Of a DNA stretch of 64,000 nt, positions 17,055 through 25,230 are shown one piece after another (position 1 is the first letter of the stretch; the number at the start of each line of letters is the position of its first letter). The stretch covers positions 88,352 to 152,351 of the forward strand of contig NZ_JNYJ01000025.1 in assembly GCF_000716715.1 (NCBI RefSeq). The letters are read 5' to 3'. A program made the position numbers and the translations under genes. Origin of the DNA: Dactylosporangium aurantiacum (GTDB lineage: Bacteria; Actinomycetota; Actinomycetes; Mycobacteriales; Micromonosporaceae). The notes under the pieces are model-generated. The model worked only from the letters and a program-made list of their open reading frames with translations. It was not told where the DNA came from and searched no databases.

Positions 17055-18206
17055 TCAGGCCGCGTCGCGCCGCACGACCGCGGTCGACGGGGGCGCGGCG
17101 GCGGTCGGGGTGGCGGTGGCGGTCGGGGTGGCCATGCCCTTGCGGACCGCCTCCAGCAGCGCGGTGCCCTGCGCGGCCAGGGAGGCCACGACGCTGTTGA
17201 GCCCGTCGGCGCCGTTGAGCACGGTGAGGTTGGCGCCCTGCAGGCCCTCGGCGGCGGCCCGGAGGAGGTCCGGGAGCTGCTCGATCATCATCTGGTCGAG
17301 GGCGATGCGGCCCTGGGCGGCGGCGGCCTCCGCGGACAGCTTCGTGGCGTCGGCGTCGGCACGGGCGAGGGTGCGGATCCGCTCGGCCTCGGCCTCCGCC
17401 GGGCGGATGACCTCGGTGACCAGCTCCGCCTGGCGCAGCTCGGCACGCTTCTGCGCGACGATCGCCTGCTCGACGAGGACGTGCTGCTGGGCCTGGGCGG
17501 CGGCGAGCGGGCCGGCCTGCGCGGCGGTCTGCTGGGCCTGGTCGATCTCGGCCTGGTAGCGCGCCTGAGCGATGGCGGTCTGCCGGGCGTACTCGGCCTG
17601 GTTGCGCTTGCTCTCCTGCTGCGCCATCGCGCTGGCCTGGTCGGCGATCGCCTGCGCCACGTTGGCCTCCTGGTTGACCCGCGCCTGGTGCGGGGCGGCC
17701 AGGGCCTTGATGTAGCCGACGCCCTTGTCGTGGATGCTGCTGATCTGCAGCGAGTCGATGTCCAGGCCGATGCGGGCCATCTCGGTCTTGCTGGCGTCGA
17801 CGATCGCGTCGGCCAGGGTCTGCTGCTCCCGGATGATCGCCTCGACGGTCATGCTGCCGATGATGCTGCGCAGGTGGCCGCTGAAGATCCGGCCGACGAG
17901 GACCGGCATCTGCGACTGGTCGCCCTGGAAGCGGCGGGCCGCCGCGGCGATCGACTCGTGGTCGTCGCCGACCTTGAACGCGATGACGGCCTGGACGTGC
18001 AGGGTGAGTCCCTGCTGGGTGTAACAGTCCTCCTCGACCTCGGCCTCCTGCATCGCCAGGGTCAGCCGGGTCGCCTTGGAGAAGACCGGGACGACGAACG
18101 TGCCGTGCCCCGTGACGATCTTGAACGGTAGCGCATCGGCCCCTCGCTGCTTGCGGCCGCTGATCAGCAGGGCCTCATTGGGCGCGGGCACACGGTAACC
18201 GAACAT
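17055..18206 (-). CDS. SPFH/flotillin-like protein
   Basis: 383 residues. An SPFH domain (about 10-190; MFGYRVPAPNEALLISGRK, FKIVTGHGTFVVPVFSKATRLTLAMQEAEV) is followed by a long Ala/Gln/Glu-rich coiled coil (about 190-340) and a C-terminal tail. Flotillins scaffold ordered membrane microdomains. Unlike most, the N-terminus has no strong hydrophobic hairpin. It lies 12 bases downstream of an NfeD-like gene, the standard partner of SPFH proteins. Confidence 0.88.
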   Translation of the reverse strand: MFGYRVPAPNEALLISGRKQRGADALPFKIVTGHGTFVVPVFSKATRLTLAMQEAEVEEDCYTQQGLTLHVQAVIAFKVGDDHESIAAAARRFQGDQSQMPVLVGRIFSGHLRSIIGSMTVEAIIREQQTLADAIVDASKTEMARIGLDIDSLQISSIHDKGVGYIKALAAPHQARVNQEANVAQAIADQASAMAQQESKRNQAEYARQTAIAQARYQAEIDQAQQTAAQAGPLAAAQAQQHVLVEQAIVAQKRAELRQAELVTEVIRPAEAEAERIRTLARADADATKLSAEAAAAQGRIALDQMMIEQLPDLLRAAAEGLQGANLTVLNGADGLNSVVASLAAQGTALLEAVRKGMATPTATATPTAAAPPSTAVVRRDAA

Positions 18207-18217
18207 GGTGGCCTCTC

Positions 18218-18460
18218 TCAGCCAGTGGTGGTGTGGTCCCCGGGCATCGGTGACCACGGTTCGACGTCGACCTGACGCGCGCCGCGGAAATGGACGACGA
18301 GCACGTGGGTGCCGGACGGCACCGGCTCGGCGGCGTATGCGAGGTAGTGGTGTGGGACGCCCTGGACCACGATGCGGATCTCGCCGGGACGGTCTCCCCC
18401 GCGAACTGCGGTGACCACCACGCCGACCCTGCCGACCAGCGACTGACCACGCACGGCCAC
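18218..18460 (-). CDS. Small NfeD-like OB-fold protein
   Basis: 80 residues with no membrane segment, corresponding only to the C-terminal OB-fold of NfeD proteins: SLVGRVGVVVTAVRGGDRPGEIRIVVQGV, then ending PSGTHVLVVHFRGARQVDVEPW. NfeD-type genes pair with SPFH genes, and here it immediately precedes the flotillin gene, so the two probably form an operon. The GTG at 18460, with GGATGGGGA upstream, is preferred because it precedes the first conserved strand. Confidence 0.65.
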   Translation of the reverse strand: MAVRGQSLVGRVGVVVTAVRGGDRPGEIRIVVQGVPHHYLAYAAEPVPSGTHVLVVHFRGARQVDVEPWSPMPGDHTTTG

Positions 18461-18606
18461 TCCCCATCCGCCGCCCGCCGCGCGCTCCCGCGCGTCGTGA
18501 CGTGTGCGATCCAGATTGTGCACCCGTCCCGCCACGGTGTGTGTCCCGTCAGGCCGCGCGGCGGTGTGTCGAGCGCGACAGTGTCGGCTTCCGGGCCGGC
18601 GGGTGG

Positions 18607-20607
18607 TCAGGCGCCGACGTGGACGCCCGGGCGGCGCTGCGGGTCGGGCTCGTGCTCCCGGATGATCTCCCTGGTCACGGGGGCGGTGTCGCCGCGGCCG
18701 AGCAGGAAGTACCGCACCATGTGGACCAGCGGGCTGCCCTCGGCCCAGGCGAAGTAGCAGTGCGGGCGCACGCCGGTGGTGTCGCGCAGGGCGAGCAGGA
18801 TCGCGGCGATGGCGTTCGGCGCCGCCGGGGCGTCGGCGCGCAGCACCCGGTGGCCGTCGACCTTGACGCCGCGCACGGTGAGCGTGTCGCTGAAGCTGGA
18901 CGGGTCGACCACCGTGATCTCCAGGAAGATCACGTCGGCGGAGCCGGGGACGGCGTTCTCGCCCCGCTGCTCGAACTCCTTCTCCGTGTACTCGGCCGCG
19001 TCGCCGGCGCCCGGGCGGTTGGCCAGGAGGTTGATCCGCCCGTCGTAGGCGAGGGTCTCGGTGATGAACCGGCGGGCGGCGTCGTCGAACTCGATGCGGT
19101 CCGCGCGCAGCTCCGTCGTGCGCGACACCCTCGAGATCAGCGAGATGGTGATGATGCCGGCGATGAACAGCCCGGAGATGGTGAGCCCGTCGGGCTTGTC
19201 GCGGATGTTCTCCACCAGGGCGTAGGCGAGGACGGCGGTGAGCAGGCCGAATCCGGCGCCGGACGCCGTGGCGCGCCGCCGGAACGCGGACACGGTGACG
19301 GCGAACGCGCCGGAGACCATCATGGCGAGGATGCCGGTGGCGTACGCGCCGGCCTGCGCGTCGACGTCGGCGTCGAACGCGATCGTGATGGCGACGGTGA
19401 TCGCGGTGTAGACGAGCACCACCGGGCGCACCGCCCGGCCCCACTCCGGGGCCATGCCGTAGCCGGGCAGGTAGCGCGGCACGATGTTGACCAGGCCGGC
19501 CATCGCCGACGCGCCGGCGAACCACAGGATGAGCACGGTGCTGAGGTCGTACACGGTGCCGAACGCCTCGCCGAGCTGCTCGTGGGCGAGCCAGGCGAGG
19601 GCCCGGCCGTTGGCCTGGCCGCCTTCGGCGAACTCGGCCGGCGGGATCAGCACGGTGGTGACGAAGCTGCTGGCCAGCAGGTAGACGCTCATGATGAGCG
19701 CGGCCGCGGTGAGCAGCTTGCGGGCGTTGTGGATGCGGGCCCGCAGCCGCTCCTGCGGGTCGGCGCCGTCGGCGGCGATCAGCGGCATCATGCTCACCCC
19801 GGTCTCGAAGCCGGACAGGCCCAGCACGAGCAGCGGGAACGCCAGGACCGCGGGCAGCACGAGGTCGCCGAAGCCGGTGCCGCCGGCGGTCAGCGCGTGC
19901 GTCCAGGTCGGCAACGCGTCCGGGGTGGACACCACCTCGATCACGCCGGCGACGACGATGACCGCGTTGAGGGCAAGGAACACCGCCACGAGCGGGATCG
20001 CGACGCTGACCGCCTCGCTGAACCCGAGCAGGAACACCCCGCCGAGGACCAGCAGCAGGATCACGGTGAGCGCGACGGCGTGGCCGTGCAGGAAGTCCGG
20101 GGCGTGTGGGTTCTCTTGCACGTGCAGGCTGGCGTCGGCCGCCGACAGGGTGATCGTGATGATCCACGAGGTGGCCACGAACCCGAGCAGCACCAGCACG
20201 AAGATCTTGCCGCGCCAGAACGGCAGCAGCTGCTCCAGCATCGACACCGAGCCGGCGCCGTGCGGGCTCTCCTTGGCGACCCGCCGGTACATCGGCAGCA
20301 TCCCGAACAGTGTCAGCGCCACGATCAGCAGGGTGGCCAGCGGGGACAGGGCCCCGGCGGCGGTCGCCGCGATCGCCGGCACGTAGGCGAGGCTGGAGAA
20401 GTAGTCGACGCCGGTCAGGCACATCACCTTCCACCAGGCGTGCTGCTCGGCGTGCGCCTCGCCGGCCGCCGGCCCGACCGGCTGCACGCGGTGCCGCAGC
20501 AGCCACCGGGCCACCGGCCCGCCGCGCGGCGGGCGCCGCGCCGGGGTCTGCACCACCGCCGGCACCGCGTACTCGTCCAGCGCCCCGGCGTCGTCAGTGG
20601 TGTTCAT
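18607..20607 (-). CDS. APC-superfamily permease with cytosolic C-terminal domain
   Basis: 666 residues. About twelve membrane helices (60-490) are of the amino acid/polyamine/organocation type, with the motif [29 protein letters not shown] and later [17 protein letters not shown] soluble C-terminal region of about 170 residues follows ([60 protein letters not shown]). The substrate cannot be read from sequence; amino acids or potassium are the usual cargoes. No riboswitch-sized leader is available in the 88 bases upstream. Confidence 0.85.
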   Translation of the reverse strand: MNTTDDAGALDEYAVPAVVQTPARRPPRGGPVARWLLRHRVQPVGPAAGEAHAEQHAWWKVMCLTGVDYFSSLAYVPAIAATAAGALSPLATLLIVALTLFGMLPMYRRVAKESPHGAGSVSMLEQLLPFWRGKIFVLVLLGFVATSWIITITLSAADASLHVQENPHAPDFLHGHAVALTVILLLVLGGVFLLGFSEAVSVAIPLVAVFLALNAVIVVAGVIEVVSTPDALPTWTHALTAGGTGFGDLVLPAVLAFPLLVLGLSGFETGVSMMPLIAADGADPQERLRARIHNARKLLTAAALIMSVYLLASSFVTTVLIPPAEFAEGGQANGRALAWLAHEQLGEAFGTVYDLSTVLILWFAGASAMAGLVNIVPRYLPGYGMAPEWGRAVRPVVLVYTAITVAITIAFDADVDAQAGAYATGILAMMVSGAFAVTVSAFRRRATASGAGFGLLTAVLAYALVENIRDKPDGLTISGLFIAGIITISLISRVSRTTELRADRIEFDDAARRFITETLAYDGRINLLANRPGAGDAAEYTEKEFEQRGENAVPGSADVIFLEITVVDPSSFSDTLTVRGVKVDGHRVLRADAPAAPNAIAAILLALRDTTGVRPHCYFAWAEGSPLVHMVRYFLLGRGDTAPVTREIIREHEPDPQRRPGVHVGA

Positions 20608-20695
20608 ATGCGCTCCAGTGCCGTTGGCGATACCCGGCCGATCACGGTACGAGCCTCCGGCACTTCCCGCAGCCCGACGGGGGCGGTGACGGTGA

Positions 20696-22783
20696 TCACG
20701 CCGGGCGGGGCGGCACGCGCGGGACGCGGATCGTGGCGGTCGTGCCGGCCGGGCCGGCCGGGCTGGCCGGGGTGAGCGCGACGGTCCCGTGGTGCCGGCG
20801 CAGGATCGCGCGGGTCAGTGCCAGGCCCAGGCCGCTGCCGGGGATGCCGGCGTGCCGGGCGTTGCTACCGCGGTGCAGCCGGCGGAAGACCGCGTCGTGC
20901 TCCCCGGCCGGCAGGCCGCCGCCCGCGTCGGTGACGGCCACCACGGCGACGTCGCCGTCGGCCCGGCCGGCGACGGTGACCCGGGCGCCGTCGGGGCTGT
21001 AGGTGACCGCGTTGAGCAGCACCTGGTCGACGGCCTGGCGCAGCCGGCGCTGGTCGCCCGGCACCGGCAGATGCGGGGGCAGCTCCACGGTGACCGTGAT
21101 GCCACGTGGCTCGGCGGTCGCGGCCACGTCGGCGGCCGCCGCCGCGGTGAGCGCGGCCAGGTCGACGGTGCCGATCGTCAGCTCCGCGTCGCCGGACTCG
21201 AGCGCCGCCAGGTCGATCAGCCGGTCGACGAGGTCGCGCAGGTGGGCGTTGTTGCGGTGGATGACGCCGAGCAGGTCGCGGATCTCGCCGAGTGCCGTGG
21301 TGTCCGGCGAGTCGGCGATGAGGTCGGTGTACACGCCGATCGACGTCAGCGGGGTGCGCAGCTCGTGACCGACCAGCGCGATGTAGTGCTCGGTGCTGGC
21401 CGCCAGCTGCAGGGCCAGCTCGTCCGCGCGCCGGCGCTCCAGGTACGCGCCGATGCAGCCGGCGACGCCGGTGAGCAGGATGCCCAGCGAGGGCTCGGGC
21501 TCCTGCCGGCAGTCGGAGAAGAAGGTGATCACGCCGGTGACGGTGCCGCCGCTGCACACCGGCACCGCGCCCGCCGCCTGGTACGCGCACGCCGCGGCCA
21601 CCTCGGGCAGCACGGGCGCGCCGGGCGCCCGGATGTCCGGCACCCACACCAGTTCATCGCGCTGCCAGGCGGCCCCGGCGAGCCCTTCGCCGCGGGCGAA
21701 GCTGTCCGGCAGCGGCAGCGGCCGCTCCCCCGGCGCGGTCCACGCCGCGACCGGGTGCAGCCGGTCGGTGAGCGGATCGACCTGCCAGAACCGCATGTAC
21801 GGCCAGCCCAGCGTGGTGGCGATCGCTTCGAGCAGCTGCCCGGTCGCGGTGCCGGTGTCCGGCGCGGTGGCCAGGACCCGCAGCACCTGGCTCTGGCATT
21901 CGTAGCAGCGGCGGGCGAGGTCTTCGGCGGTGACGTCGTGCACCGCCGCGACCGCGCCGAGGAGCGCGCCGGACGGGTCGCGGACCGGCCGGGCGTTGAC
22001 GGCCAGCGACCGGAGCCGGCCGGCCGCGTCGTGCGCGACCAGGTCGCCGTCGCGGACCTGCTCTCCGGCGAGCGCGCGGGCGAGCGGCCGTTGCCCGGCG
22101 GCGACCGGTGAGCCGTCCCGCCGGCACAGCGCCATTCGCTCCGGCGCGCCGTCGCCGAACGTGCGGCGCAGCCACGTGTTCGACACGACCGTCCGGCCGC
22201 GGGTGTCGCAGGCGACGACACCGGCCTCGACGGTGCCCAGCAGCGCCTCGGTGAGCGGGTCCGGCGCGGTGTCCGGCCCAGCGGCGTCCGGCGCGGTGTC
22301 CGGCCCGGCGGCGTCCGGCGCGGTGTCCCGTCCGGCGGCGTCCGGCGCGGTGTCCCGTCCGGCGGCGTCCGGCGCGGTGTCCCGTCCGGCGGCGTCCGCT
22401 GCGGGGTCCGGTCCGGCCGGGTCCGTCGCCAGCTGCGCGGTGACCACGTCGGCGAGCTCCCGCACGCTGAACGGCTTGCGCACCACGGCGGTGACACCGC
22501 TGCCGGCCAGCCGCGGATCGGACGGTCCGAGCAGCGCGGTCACCACGACCACCGGGATGCCGGCCAGCGCGGGGTCGTCCCGCATCGCCCGGCACATGCG
22601 CAGGCCGTCCATCATGGGCATGTCGACGTCGGCGACGACCAGGTCCGGCCGGTGCGCCGCGGCCGCCGCCAGCCCCTCGACGCCGTCCGTCACCGCCGTC
22701 ACGTCGTGCCCGAGCCGCCGCAGTACCGCGGTGATGGCGCGCTGATGGTCGACGTTGTCCTCGGCCAGCAGCACTGACCCCAT
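20696..22783 (-). CDS. Hybrid sensor: receiver, PAS, GAF and histidine kinase domains
   Basis: 695 residues. An N-terminal receiver domain (about 1-120; [13 protein letters not shown], phospho-acceptor in [11 protein letters not shown], switch Lys in VVRKPF) is joined by a repetitive linker (about 128-178) to a PAS-like domain (about 180-275), a GAF domain (about 290-450) and a kinase core with H box [19 protein letters not shown] box [15 protein letters not shown] and G boxes [10 protein letters not shown] and GSGLGLAL. A receiver placed before the kinase suggests it takes phosphate from another kinase. No partner regulator is adjacent. Confidence 0.9.
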   Translation of the reverse strand: MGSVLLAEDNVDHQRAITAVLRRLGHDVTAVTDGVEGLAAAAAHRPDLVVADVDMPMMDGLRMCRAMRDDPALAGIPVVVVTALLGPSDPRLAGSGVTAVVRKPFSVRELADVVTAQLATDPAGPDPAADAAGRDTAPDAAGRDTAPDAAGRDTAPDAAGPDTAPDAAGPDTAPDPLTEALLGTVEAGVVACDTRGRTVVSNTWLRRTFGDGAPERMALCRRDGSPVAAGQRPLARALAGEQVRDGDLVAHDAAGRLRSLAVNARPVRDPSGALLGAVAAVHDVTAEDLARRCYECQSQVLRVLATAPDTGTATGQLLEAIATTLGWPYMRFWQVDPLTDRLHPVAAWTAPGERPLPLPDSFARGEGLAGAAWQRDELVWVPDIRAPGAPVLPEVAAACAYQAAGAVPVCSGGTVTGVITFFSDCRQEPEPSLGILLTGVAGCIGAYLERRRADELALQLAASTEHYIALVGHELRTPLTSIGVYTDLIADSPDTTALGEIRDLLGVIHRNNAHLRDLVDRLIDLAALESGDAELTIGTVDLAALTAAAAADVAATAEPRGITVTVELPPHLPVPGDQRRLRQAVDQVLLNAVTYSPDGARVTVAGRADGDVAVVAVTDAGGGLPAGEHDAVFRRLHRGSNARHAGIPGSGLGLALTRAILRRHHGTVALTPASPAGPAGTTATIRVPRVPPRPA
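22260..22394. repeat. 27-bp tandem repeat, five copies, in the kinase linker
   Basis: Five in-frame 27-base units (TCCGGCGCGG-TGTC... on the plus strand) encode repeats of DAAGRDTAP or DAAGPDTAP between the receiver and PAS domains; a sixth degenerate unit follows to about 22421. Copies 3-5 are identical at DNA level, which points to recent slippage or unequal crossover. Confidence 0.9.
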
Positions 22784-23007
22784 AGCGTCAAAATAGCGCT
22801 GCGGCCCGCGGCCGCGCCGGCAAATCGGCGCTATCGGGTGGCGCCGCGCGGCCCAGTTCCCTGATCTCGGCCGGCGCCGGCCGGATCTGAGGGTTTCCGG
22901 GAAAGTGCGTCCGGTCGGCCGTCACCGGTCGGTTCGACCGTGTCGGGTGGTCGGGCAGTGTTGCGTCGCGGCCGGTGCCGGCGGGTCGCGGCGCAGGCAT
23001 GGTTGTG

Positions 23008-23032
23008 CCCTGGAAGATCTGGTTCTCCAGGG
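23008..23032 (+). promoter_or_regulatory. Hairpin directly before the ribosome binding site of the subtilase-like gene
   Basis: CCCTGGA (23008-23014) pairs with TCCAGGG (23026-23032), whose last two bases belong to the GGACGGAG ribosome binding site of the ATG at 23049. The hairpin could tune translation or protect the message. Confidence 0.35.
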
Positions 23033-23048
23033 ACGGAGTACCCATTTC

Positions 23049-24386
23049 ATGAACATCGGCAGAAGACTGCGGGCAGCCGTGGCCACGGCGGTCGCGGTGC
23101 CGGCGGGGCTGGCGCTGACCGGCGGACCCGCGTCGGCCGTGGTGTCGTCCGCGGACACCACCGCGGGGGCGACCACCCTGGCCCAGGTGCGCTCCGTCAT
23201 CGGCGCGGACACCGGCACCGCGGCGACCCTGACCGGCAAGGGCGTCGGCGTGGCGCTCATCGACACGGGCGTGGCGTCCGTGCCGGGGCTGCCGGCGGCG
23301 CAGATCGTCAACGGGCCGACCGCCACGGGGGCGGTGGACGTCTCCCAGATGATCGCCGCGCTGGACTGGGTCGTGCAGCACCGCAACGACGACCCGGCGA
23401 ACCCGATCCGGGTGCTGAACCTCTCCTACGGCTCCGGCGGCAGCGGGCAGTCGTGGACCGACCCGCTGCAGTTCGCGGTGGAGCGGGCGTGGAAGGCCGG
23501 GATCGTGGTGGTCGCCGCTGCCGGCAACAACGGCAACGCCGCGGGCACGCTGACCAACCCGGCGACCGACGACTGGGTCCTCGCCGTCGGCGCCACCGCG
23601 ACGAACGGCACCACCGCCACCGGCGACGACACCCTTGCCACGTTCACGAACCTGGCCTCGACCACCACGGCTGGCGTCGCCGGTCAGGTCGACCTGCTCG
23701 CCCCCGGCACGTCGATCGCGTCGCTGCGCGTGCCCGGGTCCAACGTCGACAACCTGTACCCGTCGGCGCGGGTCGGCGAGACGCTGTTCAAGGGCAGCGG
23801 CACCTCCCAGGCGACGGCCGTGGTCAGCGCCGCCGCGGCGCTGCTGCTGCAGGCCAAGCCGGCCGCGACCCCGAACCAGGTCAAGGACTGGCTGATCAAG
23901 GGGGCGACCGCGCTCGGCACCGGCACCGCGAAGACCCTCGGGCTGGCCGAGCTCAACGTCAACGGGGCGCTGGCCCGCACCGGCACCACCGTGACACCGC
24001 CGGCGCTGCAGGCGTCCAGCGGCGCCGGCTCCCTGCAGGGCTCCCGCGGCACCAGCTACCTCACCCTCGACGGCGTCAAGCTCACCGGCGAGCGCACCGT
24101 GTGGGGCCCGTTCTCCAGCATCCAGTGGGCGGCCGCGACGTCGTGGAGCGGCGGGCTGTGGCTGGGGTACCGGCTGGCCGGCGACGGCTGGACCGGCACC
24201 TCGTGGGCGTCGAAGACGTGGGCCGCCGGCACCTGGTCGGCCGCGCCGTGGGCCGGCAGCGCCGCCACCGGCTGGAGCGACCCGGCGTGGTCCGGGCGCA
24301 CCTGGTCCGGGCGGACCTGGTCGGCCGGCACGTGGTCCGGGCGGACCTGGTCCAGCGACGGCTGGTCCGCGACCGCCTGGAGCTGA
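23049..24386 (+). CDS. Secreted subtilase (S8)-like protein lacking the catalytic His region
   Basis: 445 residues. A signal peptide ends at about residue 30 (GGPASA). The S8 catalytic Asp is present in GVALIDTGVASVPG, the oxyanion Asn in VVVAAAGNNGN and the catalytic Ser in GSGTSQATAVVSAAAALLL. Between the Asp and the oxyanion site, however, QIVNGPTATGAVDVSQMIAA jumps directly from NGP to the GAVDVSQ stretch; the GHGTHMAGIIAG segment with the catalytic His, normally in between, is absent, an in-frame loss of roughly 55-65 residues. The tail (about 365-445) consists of Trp-rich repeats such as WSGRTWSGRTWSAGTW, common in actinomycete S8 proteins. It is probably an inactive pseudoprotease. Confidence 0.8.
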   Translation: MNIGRRLRAAVATAVAVPAGLALTGGPASAVVSSADTTAGATTLAQVRSVIGADTGTAATLTGKGVGVALIDTGVASVPGLPAAQIVNGPTATGAVDVSQMIAALDWVVQHRNDDPANPIRVLNLSYGSGGSGQSWTDPLQFAVERAWKAGIVVVAAAGNNGNAAGTLTNPATDDWVLAVGATATNGTTATGDDTLATFTNLASTTTAGVAGQVDLLAPGTSIASLRVPGSNVDNLYPSARVGETLFKGSGTSQATAVVSAAAALLLQAKPAATPNQVKDWLIKGATALGTGTAKTLGLAELNVNGALARTGTTVTPPALQASSGAGSLQGSRGTSYLTLDGVKLTGERTVWGPFSSIQWAAATSWSGGLWLGYRLAGDGWTGTSWASKTWAAGTWSAAPWAGSAATGWSDPAWSGRTWSGRTWSAGTWSGRTWSSDGWSATAWS

Positions 24387-24393
24387 CCGTCCC

Positions 24394-24440
24394 GCGCACC
24401 CGGCACCCCGCCCGCGTCGTGCGGCGGGGTGCCGGTGCGC
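24394..24440 (+). terminator. Strong terminator after the subtilase-like gene
   Basis: GCGCACC-C-GGCACCCCGCC pairs with GGCGGGGTGCCGGTGCGC with a single bulged C, giving an 18-bp stem around a ten-base loop shortly after the stop codon. Confidence 0.7.
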
Positions 24441-24456
24441 GCATAGGATCGCCGGT

Positions 24457-25203
24457 ATGGCGCTGCGACCGGCTCACGTGATCATCAAGGCGCTCGACGC
24501 CGCGGCGGTCGGCCGGTTCTGGGCCGAGGCGCTCGGCTGGCACGCGTACCGCGGCGCCGCCGGCGTGACCACCTATGTCGGGCCCGCCGGCGGCCTGGTG
24601 TGGCCTGACCCGGTCGTCATCGGCCTCGACGTCGTGCCCGTCCCGGAGCCCAGGACCCCGGTGAAGAACCGGACCCACCTCGATCTGGCCACCACCTCCG
24701 CGGACCAGCAGGCGGACCTCGTGGCCCGCCTGCTGGCGCTCGGCGCGACGCCCGCCGACGTGGGCCAGGGCGACGTGCCGTGGACGGTCCTGGCCGACCC
24801 GGAGGGCAACGAGTTCTGCGTGCTGGAGCCCCGGGAGCGGCACCGGGACACCGGTCCGGTCGCCGCGGTCGTCGTCGACTGCACCGACCCGCGGGCCATG
24901 GCCCGGTTCTGGGGTGCGGCGACGGGCTGGACCGTGCACGAGGTCACCGACGGGTTCGCCGTGCTGCGCTCCGCCGAGGGCACCGGCCCCTACCTGGAGT
25001 TCCCGCGCGCGCCCGGCGCGAAGATCGTGCCGGACCGCCTGCATCTCGACCTGCTGCCGTTCCCCGGCGGGGACCCCGCGGCCGAGGTCGCCCGGCTGCG
25101 CGCCCTCGGCGCCGCCGACCTGGACGTCGGGCAGGGCGACGTGGCGTGGACGTGCCTGACCGACCCCGACGGCCACGAGCTCTGCGTCCTCGCCCAGGAC
25201 TGA
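24457..25203 (+). CDS. VOC/glyoxalase-like protein with two tandem domains
   Basis: 248 residues forming two similar halves (about 1-122 and 128-248). Each has the pattern A/R-x-x-x-FW at the first strand-helix (VGRFWAEALGW; MARFWGAATGW), a THLDL or LHLDL His strand and a closing DPEGNEFCVLEP or DPDGHELCVLAQD strand. This matches the glyoxalase-like group of the vicinal oxygen chelate fold. The substrate is unknown. The ATG follows the terminator at once, so the gene has its own promoter. Confidence 0.8.
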   Translation: MALRPAHVIIKALDAAAVGRFWAEALGWHAYRGAAGVTTYVGPAGGLVWPDPVVIGLDVVPVPEPRTPVKNRTHLDLATTSADQQADLVARLLALGATPADVGQGDVPWTVLADPEGNEFCVLEPRERHRDTGPVAAVVVDCTDPRAMARFWGAATGWTVHEVTDGFAVLRSAEGTGPYLEFPRAPGAKIVPDRLHLDLLPFPGGDPAAEVARLRALGAADLDVGQGDVAWTCLTDPDGHELCVLAQD

Positions 25204-25230
25204 CCCGCCCCGCCGGTGACGCCGGCCGGC

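Noticed and set aside
20608-20695. c-di-AMP (ydaO-type) riboswitch before the APC permease
   Set aside because: The 88-base spacer is too short for the aptamer and shows none of its conserved segments.
22260-22421. Possible CRISPR-like direct repeats
   Set aside because: The units are contiguous 27-mers with no spacers and are in frame within a coding sequence.
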